Under the pieces are notes generated by a model. The model was given only the letters and a program-made list of their open reading frames with translations, was not told the DNA's origin and did no database searches. A stretch of 64,000 nt of DNA from Gautieria morchelliformis (taxonomy: Eukaryota; Basidiomycota; Agaricomycetes; Gomphales; Gomphaceae), in contig WHVA01000439.1 in NCBI GenBank assembly GCA_015179125.1, positions 31,959 through 95,958 of the forward strand. Direction: 5' to 3'. This document shows positions 33,738-45,300 of this stretch, piece by piece. Each line of letters begins with the position of its first letter. The stretch's first letter is position 1. A program made the translations under genes and the position numbers.

Positions 33738-34372
33738 CATCAAGATTGTAAGTTTGTAAGTATTATTCTGCTGGATGGGAGAGACAGGTGGTTCACAGGA
33801 AAGATTGCTGAAAAGAAACCATCCAGGTCCTGGACTCCAGCTGGCAACCAACCAAGGCTGCTGCCAGAGGGATGTAGACTGGTAAGCGTGCAAGTGTTTG
33901 ATTAGCTGCTTACATCTTGATCCCATGGCCTAATGTCATTGTCGAGCTGACCTGTCTGAAAGCCGCAGAAGCTAGCTGTGGTTGACGAAGAGGTTCATTT
34001 CAATTCGCAACACTGTGTATGGCCATGAATCCGAATTGCAGTACTAGTTCCAGGCCATCATGGAATGGAATCGTGTATGGCAATCTTTGACGACTTCGAC
34101 TCAGACTGCAGCAAACATACCAATGATGGGATTACCCCCAATGAAATGCACTTACAGCATAGTGACAGGAAACATCTTATGCTTTCGAATTCGTGGGGCA
34201 ATGCTAACCCTGCCATAGGCTGCTACTCGGGATGAACCATTACTATCATGGGCCCCTTGCGGACTCATGGTCACATATAAAAGGCCAGTGTGAAGGCTGA
34301 ACTGTATCTACTGCATCAAACAATAATGTTTCATTTAATGACACTCCTCTCTCTGTCCCTAGCTGCGCTGCT
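33738..34372. other. No gene recognised
   Basis: Between the hAT insertion and the peroxygenase pseudogene. No long ORF and no repeat end. The last 100 bases may include the promoter and first exon of the pseudogene. Confidence 0.4.
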
Positions 34373-35038
34373 GTAGCCTTTCCCGCCCACCAGTCACTTG
34401 CTGGCCTCACCAGGGATGAGCTCGATCATATCCTCCCGGGTCTCAAATATCGTAACCCTGAGCAAACTCCTGGGCTTCTGAATGATACATTGGTATAGCT
34501 GGTGAATGACAAGGATCACCCCTTGCAGGCTCTGCGTGAAGGAGATATACGCGGTGTGTGCCCCGGTCTAAACACCCTGGCCTCTCACGGAGTGAGCACG
34601 ATCCATCACGACTTTTGTCTTCCCGATTCCTAATGACTACTTCCAGTACCTCCCTCGCAATGGCATTGCAACTCCCGCCCAAATAATCACCGCAGTCCAG
34701 CAAGGTACGTACTTATTCTCAGTTCGCACCTAGCCAGCACTTCCAGCATTGATGTGCCGAATTACAAGGCTTTAACATGGGCAACGATTTGGCTATATTC
34801 CTTACCTATGCGGCCTTCCTAGTCGAGGGAAACCCCATCACGAATCGCATGAGCATTGGGTGCAAGACCCATTCAACCGGACCTAATCCACCTGCGCCGG
34901 GTATAGTCGGTGGACTTGACACCCACGCAGTCTTCGAAGGTGTCTTTAGTTTACTCAGTTGATTTGTGTCACTGCTCACTTCATTCCTCTTCCTAGCTGG
35001 TACGAGTATGACTCACAGTACTTGTCTTTAGCAACATC
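34373..35038 (+). pseudogene. Heme-thiolate peroxygenase (UPO/chloroperoxidase family), truncated
   Basis: Exons about 34373-34591, 34647-34704, 34769-34939 and 34997 onward are joined by introns of 55-64 nt with GT...AG ends that keep frame. The product contains LAGLTRDELDHILPGL, GDIRGVCPGLNTLASHG and YLPRNGIATPAQI across the first junction, LTYAAFLVEGNPIT and KTHSTGPNPPAP. The CPGLNTLxxHGYLPRxG signature is that of Peroxidase_2 enzymes, in which the Cys binds heme; here the usual Pro before it is Val. An in-frame TAG at 34496-34498 and a stop soon after exon 4 begins break the chain, and the C-terminal half with the acid-base residues is absent. The N-terminal signal peptide is not clear. 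These enzymes are secreted and oxygenate many organic substrates. Confidence 0.82.
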
Positions 35039-35400
35039 CAGGTCTCAATGTGTATCCAATGGGTTCCGCCGATGAATAAACAATTAAAATCCAGAGCCAC
35101 GGGAGACGGTGAGCATCATATGCCTGGGTCTTGAACTGTGATTCTTCTTCTGCGTGCACTGGAGTTTGGCGTGAAAAAAAAAAAATGCCGGCTGACGACT
35201 CCTGCTACTCAGGCAAATGTCCTGGATGGGACATTGGATACACTTGCGATGCCGCCATCTGCCACACTCGAGAACAGGAGGGTTAATGTAAATTGCTGCA
35301 CCTTGATTGCTGTGGGGTTTGCATTGGAATTGCAGCTATGATGTATTAGCTTGCATGCTATCCTTAAGCTTCTCATGTTCTTCCTGAGCCTACCAAGCTA

Positions 35401-37736
35401 TTAATCAGTGTCTGATGGAGACTCAAGTGACTCACTGGACACAACAGGCCCCATCAGGTCTACATCTCCAGAATATCCTGTAGCCCCAGGGAACTCCTCT
35501 AACTCTATCCATGCTGACCTAGCCTCTCCCAACTGCTGGCTTTCCCAATCAGCCACATCATTTTGCAAGGTTTCAGCACTAAAAGCCTGTGGGTTCCCAA
35601 ATTCTGCCACTATGTGTTACGATACGATCCGTCGTAAGGTTGACCGAGGTCGGGGGCGAAACCCGAGGTATGGTCCGAGGTTACGGGGTGAGGTTTGGAT
35701 GGGGAAGTCGGAGAGGGACTAGGCTTCAGCTTATGTGCTGCGCCGACCCTACGCACAAGTCCCAACTTCGGAGGCAAATGAATAAGAGGTGAGGTTTGGC
35801 TTAAGAGGCGAGGCTTAGAAACTAGCTAGGGATCGAAGTTATACGATAGTTGATTTTCAGACTGAGGAGTAGGAATGCATACAGGAGGGTTTATATACGG
35901 GGCGAGGGTACGAGTCAGGGGCGAACATATTAGTGGAGATCAGGGCGAGGTCAGGGCGAGGTAATATATGAATGATGCGTGATGGAGCGGAATCAGTAAC
36001 TAAGGGGATACGGGCATGGAGTCAAGGTCGGATATGAGCTCTAGCTCTAGCTCGGGCTCGGGCGCAGGATAAGAATCATATGTACTCGGGCACGAGTATC
36101 ACAAGGCTCGGGCTCGGAAGAAAGTTATACCAGTAAGTAACCCGCCAAAGGCCGGGTTCTTACACTATGGCATTGTGAACACTTTGTCTGGCCGCTTGGA
36201 TGGTGGAGAATAAAAGAGTGGATGATCAGGGCCTGTCAAGTTGAGACTGTCTCTCTCTGAGAGCTAGGTGAAAGCGACAGACAATAATTGCTGACAAGCT
36301 GTATGCGCACTGTTAGCACGATCACATGTCTTTCTCACTGAAAATATACCTGTTCTGAAGAGGGTTTAAGATGCCAGCAAGGCTTGGCTTTATACAATAA
36401 ATTAAAGGAGCTGAAATTAGCCATTTTTATTATCAAGATCAATGCCTTACATACCCTCGATGCCTGAAATGTAAAAGAAGACAGAGTAAGCTCTGAAAGC
36501 TTAACACATATATAGGTAACAAGACCTTAGATATAATAGTATTAGCTACAGTAATGGTAAGCACGAATCTGAATATGAATCAGACATATGAAATATCATA
36601 AGAATAATATTCCATACCCATATCTGACAAAGCCTTACCTGAGATTAGTGATATGTCAATATATGTATGGAATATGTATTCTCACCTTGGTAAATCACTA
36701 GACTAATCAGAGATTTCTTATCCCAAATCTCACCTTTCCGCCAAAGCCTCAGGGTTTGAATTGAGCTCAGAATGGTTATTATCACAACTCCAGTGTCAAA
36801 AAGGATTGCAGTAACTCTACCAATGGTGGCCACTGTTGAAGGTATTCAGAGACAAATCAGGCACATACAGACCCCTCGATCTTACCCCTGAAGAATTTGT
36901 TAGTTTAAATCTATGCAGAAAGCCCTAGTCAGTACTGACAAAGTCAATCTATTAAATTGTGAACTAGTCATATTGCAGTTGTCCCAGACAGAGAGGTACT
37001 ATATCCGGTGAAATGAATTCATGCTATTTATATAAAGTCTCCACAGGGACATACCACTTCAGTGATAATACCACCAAGAATAAGTAGCCCAAGAACACAC
37101 AAAACTCTTTGATTCTGAAGGGAAATAGCATATGTGCGAGCCAGCAGTAGGCCTAGACAAGTAAATTGTAGTGATCTTTTTACTTGAGAAATATATGGGT
37201 GTAATCCCTCACCCTGTATTCCAATGACAGAAAGAACAGCACAAGTATCAGCGAGGTGACTGATAGCATTACATTTCCTCCAAATATATGAGTCTCTAGG
37301 TCGCTTTTGTGTCAGGAATGAAAGTCATACTAGATGCTCATTCAAATCAGTAGGGGTGTTACACATGAGATCCATAGATGTAATGCACCCCAGCGGAAAT
37401 GTTAGATGAGTTAACATATATCTCAGCAGGAAGCGAAACCAAGGGCATATAACGAGCAAGTAAATAGAGAATGGTGCCGAGCCTGACGGTCTTGCACCAA
37501 ATGTGGCGGATCTGAGATGGCAGTGTGAGAAGCGTGTCGAAGAAGATTAGTGCTGTGTAACAAGATAAGGAATTCATGGAAGTAGACGGGACATGTACAC
37601 ATACCAAGCGCTGCAAAGACGGTAGAGTTGATCGCAAAGCTAGTTCAGGTAAGTTGTTTTGCATCGCACTCAATGTAGTAAGTACGGACCTGTCCGATAT
37701 TACCTGGCTTTCAGCCGAGGCGTCCGCCTGAGACAT
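35401..37736 (-). pseudogene. DUF6533-type membrane protein, copy B, split by a solo LTR
   Basis: ATG 37736 (MSQADASAESQ). The core exon has CYTALIFFDTLLTLPSQIRH and LLARYMPLV. A later exon at 36833-36660 reads VTAILFDTGVVIITILSSIQ then LRLWRKGEIWDKKSLISLV, a clear membrane helix. The last exon is interrupted at 35614/36165 by a 550-bp LTR and resumes with AEFGNPQAFSAETLQND, ending at 35401. Apart from the insertion, exons that can be followed are open. Multi-pass membrane protein of unknown function. Confidence 0.75.
35610..36169. mobile_element. Solo LTR, family L1 (35615-36164)
   Basis: 550 bp from TGTTACG to CTTACA with a perfect 5-bp duplication CTATG (35610-35614 and 36165-36169), inserted in the last DUF6533 exon. 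The same family begins at 63620 at the right edge of the window. The intact paralogous exon (about 47300) is the empty site. Confidence 0.93.
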
Positions 37737-38453
37737 GATATATGATAGAAAAACTGGGATGCAGACGAGGGACTAAGTTTGGCGTAGCGATGTGGGGATG
37801 GAGTAGCAGATCGCGAAGGTGTATATATAAGATTCTGGCCATGGGTGCTGCCAGGTCAACAGACATTCACAGCATCCTATATAAGTGCCGAAGCATGTCA
37901 CAATTTACAAGGGGGTAGTCTGATGAACAAATATTCTATGTAAAAGAATTAACGTTACCAATACAACGTCGAGGCATGATGGTATCAGATGGGCCAGGGC
38001 GTGTAATTGACGCTAGGGTTCTTTCCAGGAATTGGTCATTACATCAGGAAAAAAAGCAATGTATAGATAGGATTTCATAGGCAAAATAGTGCACATAGAG
38101 CGAATGGCTACCCCGGTATATGAACCGTGGCATAGCCTCCCCGTATCTGTTCATATCTCCCCATAGCGCTAGGTACTCTGCCGTACACGCGCTGGAGAGC
38201 TATCAGGTGAGGAATTCATAGCGCACAATAGCGATACAGGCACTGTATACACAGAGGGGTGTCAGGTAGCCTGCGCTGTTTTCGAAACCCTGCTTCGCAG
38301 TGAATTGACATAGTGGACACAGCACAGAATATGATTTGGATATGATTTGCATGTAATATATAGGGGATCAGTCGTACATGTAAGAGTATCTGCTTCTCTC
38401 TTTGGGCACTGCCGCCTCAGTCTAACCCCCCGGGCCGGGGCAATATGCGCCAC

Positions 38454-40713
38454 TTATGCATGGGCCGCCTCGCGCTCCTCTTCCGAGTCCCCTGCTGCCT
38501 CCTGCGCGGCCTCGTCGAAATCATCATTCGTAAGCCCAGATAGCTGTCCCTCCTCCTGAAGAATGCCAGCTCCCGAATGGGTGCTAGAAACAACTTGAAT
38601 AACAGGGTCAATATGTTATCTGGAGAGAATACTCACCGTGCCTCATCATGTAAGCGTTGCTGCATGCGCGCAGCAGATGCTTGCCTTGCACGTGTCCCCT
38701 CCATCCCTTGAGGTTTGTGAGATGGGCCAGGTACTTTTCGCGGTATGATTTTTCAGTGAAGTCCACGGCCTTCAACTGGCCGTCCTTCCACTCGTCGATG
38801 CAGTTTTCAATCTGTACGGTGAGTCAGCATGGCCGTTCGTATTCAGGTATAGGAATGGACTCACGGCCGTGAACACGAGGGCCATGGTTGGCAGAGGAAT
38901 GGGGTTGAAGTAGAGATGGAAAGCCACACCTTCGTCATGAGGGTCGGAAAACCATTGGGTTTGCAGAATGTGGATGAGGCAGGGGGTCTCGAAAAGGCCT
39001 TTGCGGGCCTCATGATCCTGATAATAGGTTAGTGAGGATACTGGACTAACATATAAACATACCCGGTATACCAGGGTATGCTTGTTGGTGAGTGTCTGGG
39101 CTAGGGTGGCCATCTGGCTCCGGTGTGCACTATCGGGGCTAGAGCTGAAGCCGTAGTGCAAGGTGGCGACAGGTCGTCCATTGCGCTTGACCTCACCACG
39201 GACCTGACTGCCACGTTGCCTGATCTACGGGCACAAGGGTAACCGGGAGTGATAGCGTGGTCAAATGTGTACTCACAAGGTTAAACGCTGCACTGTCTGC
39301 TCCAAGTTCTACCTGGTGCTCCTTGCACGCGAGGGACCAGGCCTCGCGAAGGTACCCGTCTTGGTCATGATCAAGTGGGAAAGGGTCCTATGTGCACAGA
39401 ATGACGCGGTAGAACCGGCATGCGAGGTTGATGGTTGCATGGTACTCAGCATCGAAATCCGTGAGTTTCACCTTAGAACGGCATCCTGGAATGGGGGTGC
39501 TGGTTCGGCGGACGACTGGAGGCAACCGGTTAGGGGGGGCTTCTGGCTCAGACGGTGGTGTGTGCTGTTGTGTGTGCTGTTGTGTGTGCACCATGTGCGA
39601 ACCTGGTGCATGCCTGTCACTTGCGGGCCTTCTGCCCATCGTGACCCCACGGCTCCCTGTGGATAGCAGTGAGCAGTGTGAGATGAAGGTGAACAATGAG
39701 CGAAGGGGCTGATGGTGGGCTGCGTGAACAGAGGGGGAACTGGGCATACCAGTTGAGGAGCTCAGTTCCAGCGATTGGTGATCATGCAGGGCTGGCAATC
39801 GCGTGTTCATGATAGAGCGAAGTGGTGGCACCAGGGCCATCGTGCGCTTGGGGGCGGGGTTCCCCGTATGTACCTTCGCTTTTGTTGGCAGGGTCACGGT
39901 GACCGAAGAGAACTGCACATGGTGTCGTCCTGATGGAGCTTTGGTAGATACTGGGAGTCCAGGAATTAGGCAGTACATAACATGATGATAGGAGAATTAC
40001 CAGTAGGAGGGACGAGTTCAAGCTCGTCCTCCTCCGATTCCGTTGAGGACTCAGGTGCACCCTCAGAATGAATGTCAGAGGTTTCCGAGGCGTTGTCGGC
40101 CTGGACACTGAGCTCATCATTGAACACATGAGGTTGATCGATGCCATTGTCATCAATATCGACATTCATGGCGCGTTCCTCGTCATCGTCATGGACACGC
40201 GGAAGGGGTCGTCTTTTGCGCGCATGGGACTCTGAATCCGTGTCAGGGTCTGAGTCCTCTATCACGACCTTCCTCTTGGAAGGTTGTGATGATTGGGAGG
40301 CTCGGGGCTCCTTTGTCACGTCTTACTGGTGCTCCTTGCGCTGCCGAGTATTGGCAAGCTTCTCTCGGCGGAGCCTGGAGGCTTCTAATTGCTCCCCTGA
40401 TGGATGTGTGAGCGGACGGTAAAGGAAGACGTGACAAGGGACGTTACTTACGCATGTCTTGCCCTTTCTGGGAGATATGGCGGTTGGCGCGTTTGCCTCT
40501 CGACTCGGGAGGCCCTTGAAGGTCGCCAGTGATGGGCCAAGCTAGCGGGTGGGACAGAGAAACTCCCATGTTGAGCTGGATGCTCGTGTCCCTGTTGAGC
40601 GGCTGTGCGAACTGGTGCACAAGGTGCATGATATAAATGAGACATGAGGGACGTAGAAGAGGTGAATAATCGCTTACATTACGTGGTTGCGTGTGGATTG
40701 ATTGGCGAGGCAT
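38454..40713 (-). pseudogene. DUF6532 protein encoded by the Plavaka element
   Basis: A multi-exon gene. The N-terminal region is basic and acidic (KRKVVIEDSDPDTDSESHAR; VPPTGN), the middle part is Ser/Pro/His-rich, and the C-terminal half is a DUF6532 domain: FDAEYHATINLACRFYRVIL, AWSLACKEHQVELG, SQVRGEVKRNGRP, GLFETPCLIHILQTQWF, FNPIPLPTMALVFTAIENC and EKSYREKYLAHLTNLKGW, with a final exon ending EEEREAAHA at 38454. An in-frame TAG at about 39388 follows VILCT where CAG would keep the domain, and a TAA at about 40323 follows KEHQ. It starts about 200 bases from the transposase and diverges from it, so a shared promoter region is likely. Function unknown. Confidence 0.78.
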
Positions 40714-40910
40714 GGTTCGGTTGATGGGCGTGGGGAAAGAAGGAATCGCATATCAAGAACTCTATGTGATTCCTTCTTAAGATATGGTGGTGTTGGTAAA
40801 CATCAACAATGTTGCAAAGGGTCACGTGCCCAAGTCCCTCGGCCTGCATGACCAAACAAGCCCCGTGGGCAAGGAAATGCTGTCTTGCGCATGTGCAACA
40901 ACACGCTCGC

Positions 40911-42892
40911 ATGCCTCTAATATGCTGCCCATACTGCTTCAGGGTTCTCCCTACCCGGCAAGGTGTTCGCCTGCACCTTGCCCATCGCACACCATGCAAG
41001 AGCACCCATCAGGCGGCACTAGCCCGGCGCCCAGTGCGCATGTACGACCCATCTGATCCAGAAGCCCATCCACGCGACGATGAGCCATCTGCTGGCTGGC
41101 AGAGTGAGGCCATGGACGCCATGTTGGACCAGCTGGATCATCCCATGGACATGGATGACGATTCCACCTCACACCCCATGATCGAAGCTGACCTTGCTTC
41201 CTCCATTCTACAAACCGACCAGATGTGACGCGACCTGCTCCACAAACCCCCAGGAATATGGAGGCATTTCCCAGACCGGCAGGTGAGGTCCATGCACACG
41301 GGACCACTCGTTTCGACCTCCTTCATGAAATGCAGCATGACCCTGAGCAGTCGCTTTACGAGCCATTTTTGGATCAGGATGAATGGGAGCTTGCACAGAC
41401 ACTCATGACCAGTGGTATGAGTTTTAACCACATGGACAAACTGCTCAAACTGCCAATAGTGAGTTGAGTTCCCATAGGCTCACAGCCCAACCACGAACTC
41501 ACCTCTGTCTAGATGACAACACGCACGCAGACCTCTTTCACCAACAAGCGCACACTTCTCAACAAGGTCGACACACTGCCCACCGGCGGACCAGAGTTTC
41601 TTTGTGAAACTATCACAGTGCATGGCGATGTCAAGGATGCGAATGGGGAATATATGACAGAAGAACTTGAACTGTTCTACAGGGATCCAGTCGAATGCGT
41701 CCGTGAACTCATGGGCAACCCCGCCTTCCGCGACTCGCTCCATTATGTGCCAGAACGTGTCTTTGAGGATAAAAAAAGGACCAAACGCATCTACAATGAG
41801 ATGTGGATGGCCAATTGGTGGTGGGATCTCCAGGCAAGTCCAATGATCATGATAAAGGTCCTGAGAGCTCACCCTTGCTGGAATCACAGTCCAAACTCCC
41901 CGCCGGGGCCACAATATGCCCTGTCATCCTGGCCTCAGACAAGACGCGGCTCTCCCAGTTCAGTGGGGACAAGGCGGCGTGGCCTGTGTATCTGACGATT
42001 GGGAACATCCCAAAGGCCACACGTCGCAAAGTGTCCGCACATGCGAACATCCTCCTTGGATATCTCCAAATATCCAAGCTGAAGTGTTTCTCCGCTGGCA
42101 CACGCAAGGCCCAGGGGTGGCAACTTTTCCACTACTGTATGTGCACAATCCTCTCACGGATGGTCATTGCCGGTGCGAGTGGAGTAGATATTCTTTGCGC
42201 AGATGGTGGCATCCGAAAGGTATTCCCGATTCTTGCTGCTTATGTTGCCGATTTCCCGGAGCAGGCCCTTGTTGCTTGTGTCAAAGAAAACTGGTGTCCA
42301 ATCTGCAAGTGCTACCCTGAGGATCGTGGGGACCCCCTTGCCACCATTTTCGCAGACGACCCTGGCACCCTTTTTCGATGTCCGGCAGATCACATGCAAC
42401 ACATCGACACCAACAGTGCTGATGAGGCTGGTCCCCGTGATGATGTGGGCATCCGTGAGGTCAGGCAGCCATTCTGGGAAATTCTCCCTCACTGTGATAT
42501 TTTCCGTTGCTTGACCCCTGACATCCTACACCAATTGCACAAAGGAGTATTCAAGGACCATTTGTGCTCCTGGTGCATGAAGGTAGCCACTCACCCTGAA
42601 ACTGATGCACGTTTCCAGGCCGTCCCGAGTCACCCCAGTGTCCGTCACTTCAAGGAGGGAATCTCAAGCATCAGCCAGTGGTCAGGCACGGAGTACAAGA
42701 ATATGGAGAAAGTGTTCGTGGGCTTGATGGCCGGTGCGCTCCCACCTCAAGCTCTCAAGGCGGCACGGGCTGTCCTGGATTTTGTGTACCTGTCACAATA
42801 TCCCTCACACACGACTACCACCTTGAACTGCCTCCAAGATGCCCTCAACCGCTTCCACCGTTACAAAGAAGCTTTCGTACACAGCAAGAAAG
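40911..42892 (+). pseudogene. Plavaka transposase, 3'-truncated
   Basis: The N-terminus from ATG 40911 has a C2H2 finger (CPYCFRVLPTRQGVRLHLAH). A TGA at about 41226 and a frame change follow. Next comes EWELAQTLMTSGMSF..KLLKLPI, intron 41459-41512 (GTGAGT...TAG), SFTNKRTLLNKVDTL..WWWDLQ, and a GC-AG intron 41834-41889. A long open exon follows with the transposase core: CPVILASDKTRLSQFSGDKA, WPVYLTIGNIPKATRRK, CADGGIRKVFPILAAYVADF, CVKENWCPIC and LTPDILHQLHKGVFKDH. It ends at about 42892, where codons run into array-unit DNA, so the C-terminal third is missing. The early frame break also makes it non-functional. Confidence 0.85.
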
Positions 42893-44308
42893 AACAGGGA
42901 TGCAGACGAGGGACTAATTTTTCGCAGTGATGTGGGGTTGGTGTAACAGATTGCGCAAGGTGTATATATAAGATTCTGTCTATGGGTGCTGCCAGGCCAA
43001 CAGATATTCACGCCATCGCTGAAGCATGCCAGAATTTGCAATACGGATGGGTCTGATAGAAGAACATCATATGCATCATATGCAACAAAGAAGCATCATT
43101 GAGCTAGCAATTGAGGCTTGGCTTCTCGTCAGGAGCTGGTTACTACCCTGGATTTGCCTGGGCGGAATGCATTTAAAACTTGTTGTTCTGTAAGAACATT
43201 TGGCACTCATTGTCGACTCGTTGTGCGGTGTCAGCATAACGACACATGAAAACCAAGTGCGGCAAAGCTCACTGATTGCATTAAGATCACGCATCTCGAC
43301 TGGGTTACCTAGGATGGGAACACGAGGAAGTGAGACAGTATGAGAGATCTAGCTCAATCTCCAGAGTTTTCATCCATCTGTGAGTCTATAGCGACGTTGG
43401 ATGGTCTCTGCAGACATACCAGCTCGTGTCAATGTTGCTGGATATAGGGACACGAGAAATATCTCATTTGGCGGCATGTCCTGTACGACGTGGGAAGAGG
43501 TCGTAGAAAGAGACCATCAAAGGTCGAGATGGGGAACAACGACATGGTAGCCGAGATATTGTGCATTCGGTGTATCGGCTGTGACGGCGATGTAGTGCTG
43601 TGCCTAGTGGCTCAGGAAAGCTCAGGAAGCCACTGAGGTGATCTGCGACATGTTTGCAGTTTTGTCTAGTGTGATATCATTAGAATGGGGACCCTGCGAC
43701 CTAGCGAGCATAAACGGTACCTGGCATGTTTTTGCAGTCATTCGATTATTCAGATTGGAAAAAATTGTAGCTGTCATCATGTGAGCTCTCTTGGAACCCC
43801 GGTAACTGGTGGGATACAGAGTAAAACATAAACAACATCACCTAGATACACAACGCTTCCCATCAAATTTCATAAACACTTATCGACTGGATACTGATAA
43901 TTCTGACCAAAGAGAGCCACCAAAGCTCACTCCGACCTACCAAACAAAGACAAACATGCACACCGACGCCCGACTCAGAGTAGCGTGACACAGACACGGA
44001 CACGGATACGGACCTCATCTTTGATGGCATTACCACGGATTTTACCCGTCTACACTGCTACAAGCCTTCCCTCCCAGGCTTCATATCTCCCACCGCCCTC
44101 TCCCGCCCATGGCCATGAATTTATGGTGATGTTTCCGGTATGCCTTCCAGTGGAGGGGACGGTGGGGTGGGTGTGTATGTGCCGGGTGGTCAGCACGGGT
44201 GAACGAGCGCAATATACGGTATTTCCCTTTGGATATTAACAGCCCGTCCATCCTGCATGACGCGTTTGCTGCTTTCTCCACCACGTCGCCACCCATCCAT
44301 CCGCCAGC

Positions 44309-45127
44309 ATGGCCCAGACACAGACACAAGCACGGGCGCTGGAGACACTACCCTACCCAGGCGATGGTACGTCCCGTTGCCCAGTCCCGCGTGTCTCGTA
44401 CCGAACGCCACTCGCTGCTCCCTAAGACCCTACCACCCCGCCCCGCGCCCGGCCCTTCCCAGCGCCGGCCACTGGCTACGAGCTCATGAAGCTCTTCCCA
44501 ACCAGTCCCCGAGCGGCTGCTCCTTACCTCACGGCCCACGCCCACCGCGACGCGAGGGGCTTCCCCGCGCAGGCCTGTGGGAGACGTATGATCCCCAGGA
44601 CGAGCTCCAGCAGAATATGCAGCTGGAGTGCGGCTGCGGGGGACGTCCGCGTGGTTTGGCCCGCAGGAGCGCGCGTTTTTCGGGGCGGCGGGGGCGGAGA
44701 TGCGGTCGGGCGCATGCTCAAAGGCGGGCGCGCCCGCGACGACACCGACGCATCCAGACGGCGGGTGTTCTTCAAGACGGCGCCGGCACAGGAGTTCAGC
44801 GGCGCGGCCGAGCCCGACTTGCATGTCGGCAGGGAGCGCGCCGCGATTGGCGACGCGTGGCCCGGGGACGAGCCCCCCGCGAAGCGGCGCTGGGGGCTGG
44901 GGCCGGGGCTGGAGCGCGCTCTCGCCTTGCTGGGCCAGCCAGCAGTTGTAGAGGGTGTTGATGTCCAGATTGGGCAGGATGTGATGCCAGCTGTCAGACC
45001 TGTCAGTTATTATATATTATGCAACGGAAAGTCATCGAGTCGCAGGTTCCCGGTCTTACTCCATTTGATCATTGTTGCCAATGCTCGCCTTGTCCACGCG
45101 CATGTCCTGATCAAATGCTACTTCTAA
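44309..45127 (+). CDS. Unit-borne proline-rich ORF with ELMKLFP motif, copy 2
   Basis: Exon 1 44309-44366 (MAQTQTQARALETLPYPGD) and exon 2 from 44427 are joined across a 60-nt intron (GTACGT...TAAG); the frame is open to 45127, 252 aa. Conserved segments: YELMKLFPTSP, GRMLKGGRARDDTDASRRR and PAQEFSGAAEPDLHVGRERA, then PGDEPPAKRRWGLGPG. Intron position and phase equal those of the copy at 29410. The last about 40 residues run into unrelated DNA, so the native C-terminus is lost. Long open frames are cheap in such GC-rich DNA, but the shared splice sites and motif support a real gene ancestor. Family unknown. Confidence 0.45.
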
Positions 45128-45129
45128 CA

Positions 45130-45300
45130 TGTTGTGCAGAGCCCCGCTCGGCTCACCCCGGCCTCACATAATTCGGGGCGAGCCCTGAGAGCCGGCTCGG
45201 CTTGGCCCGGCTTTTGTCGCGGCTTGTGAGTCGTTTGAAATGCAATGCCGAACAAAATTCTATGTACTTGTATTGTAAGCAGCTAGTTGTATTGCCGCAC
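45130..45300. repeat. hAT end fragment
   Basis: Matches the left 210 bases of the hAT at 32551 (dense GGCTC motifs, then GCAATGCCGAA...TTCTATGTACTT). Only this one end is present. It separates the two ORF copies of unit X. Confidence 0.7.

Larger units (their letters stand above)
35260..38049 (-). repeat. Array unit copy B
   Basis: Collinear with the unit at 46840-49673: DUF6533 gene, TATATATA (37825-37832), upstream flank. It ends abruptly at about 38049 where the Plavaka element starts. A solo LTR splits its last exon. Confidence 0.8.
38050..42892. mobile_element. Plavaka-type DNA transposon, truncated
   Basis: Contains a Plavaka transposase gene (plus, 40911-42892) and a divergent DUF6532 gene (minus, 40713-38454). 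The left border is taken where array unit B breaks off (about 38049). The right side is cut inside the transposase at about 42892, where unit X sequence begins, so the right inverted end is missing and the left end cannot be verified by pairing. Plavaka elements are CACTA/KDZ-related large transposons common in Agaricomycetes. Confidence 0.8.

Noticed and set aside
38050-42892. Simple insertion of the Plavaka element into one unit
   Set aside because: Unit sequence right of the element restarts about 300 bases before the point where it stops on the left, and the right end of the element is missing, so a rearrangement between two units is more likely.
45040-45060. tRNA-like B box (GCAGGTTCCCGGTC)
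   Set aside because: No matching A box, acceptor stem or cloverleaf could be drawn around it.
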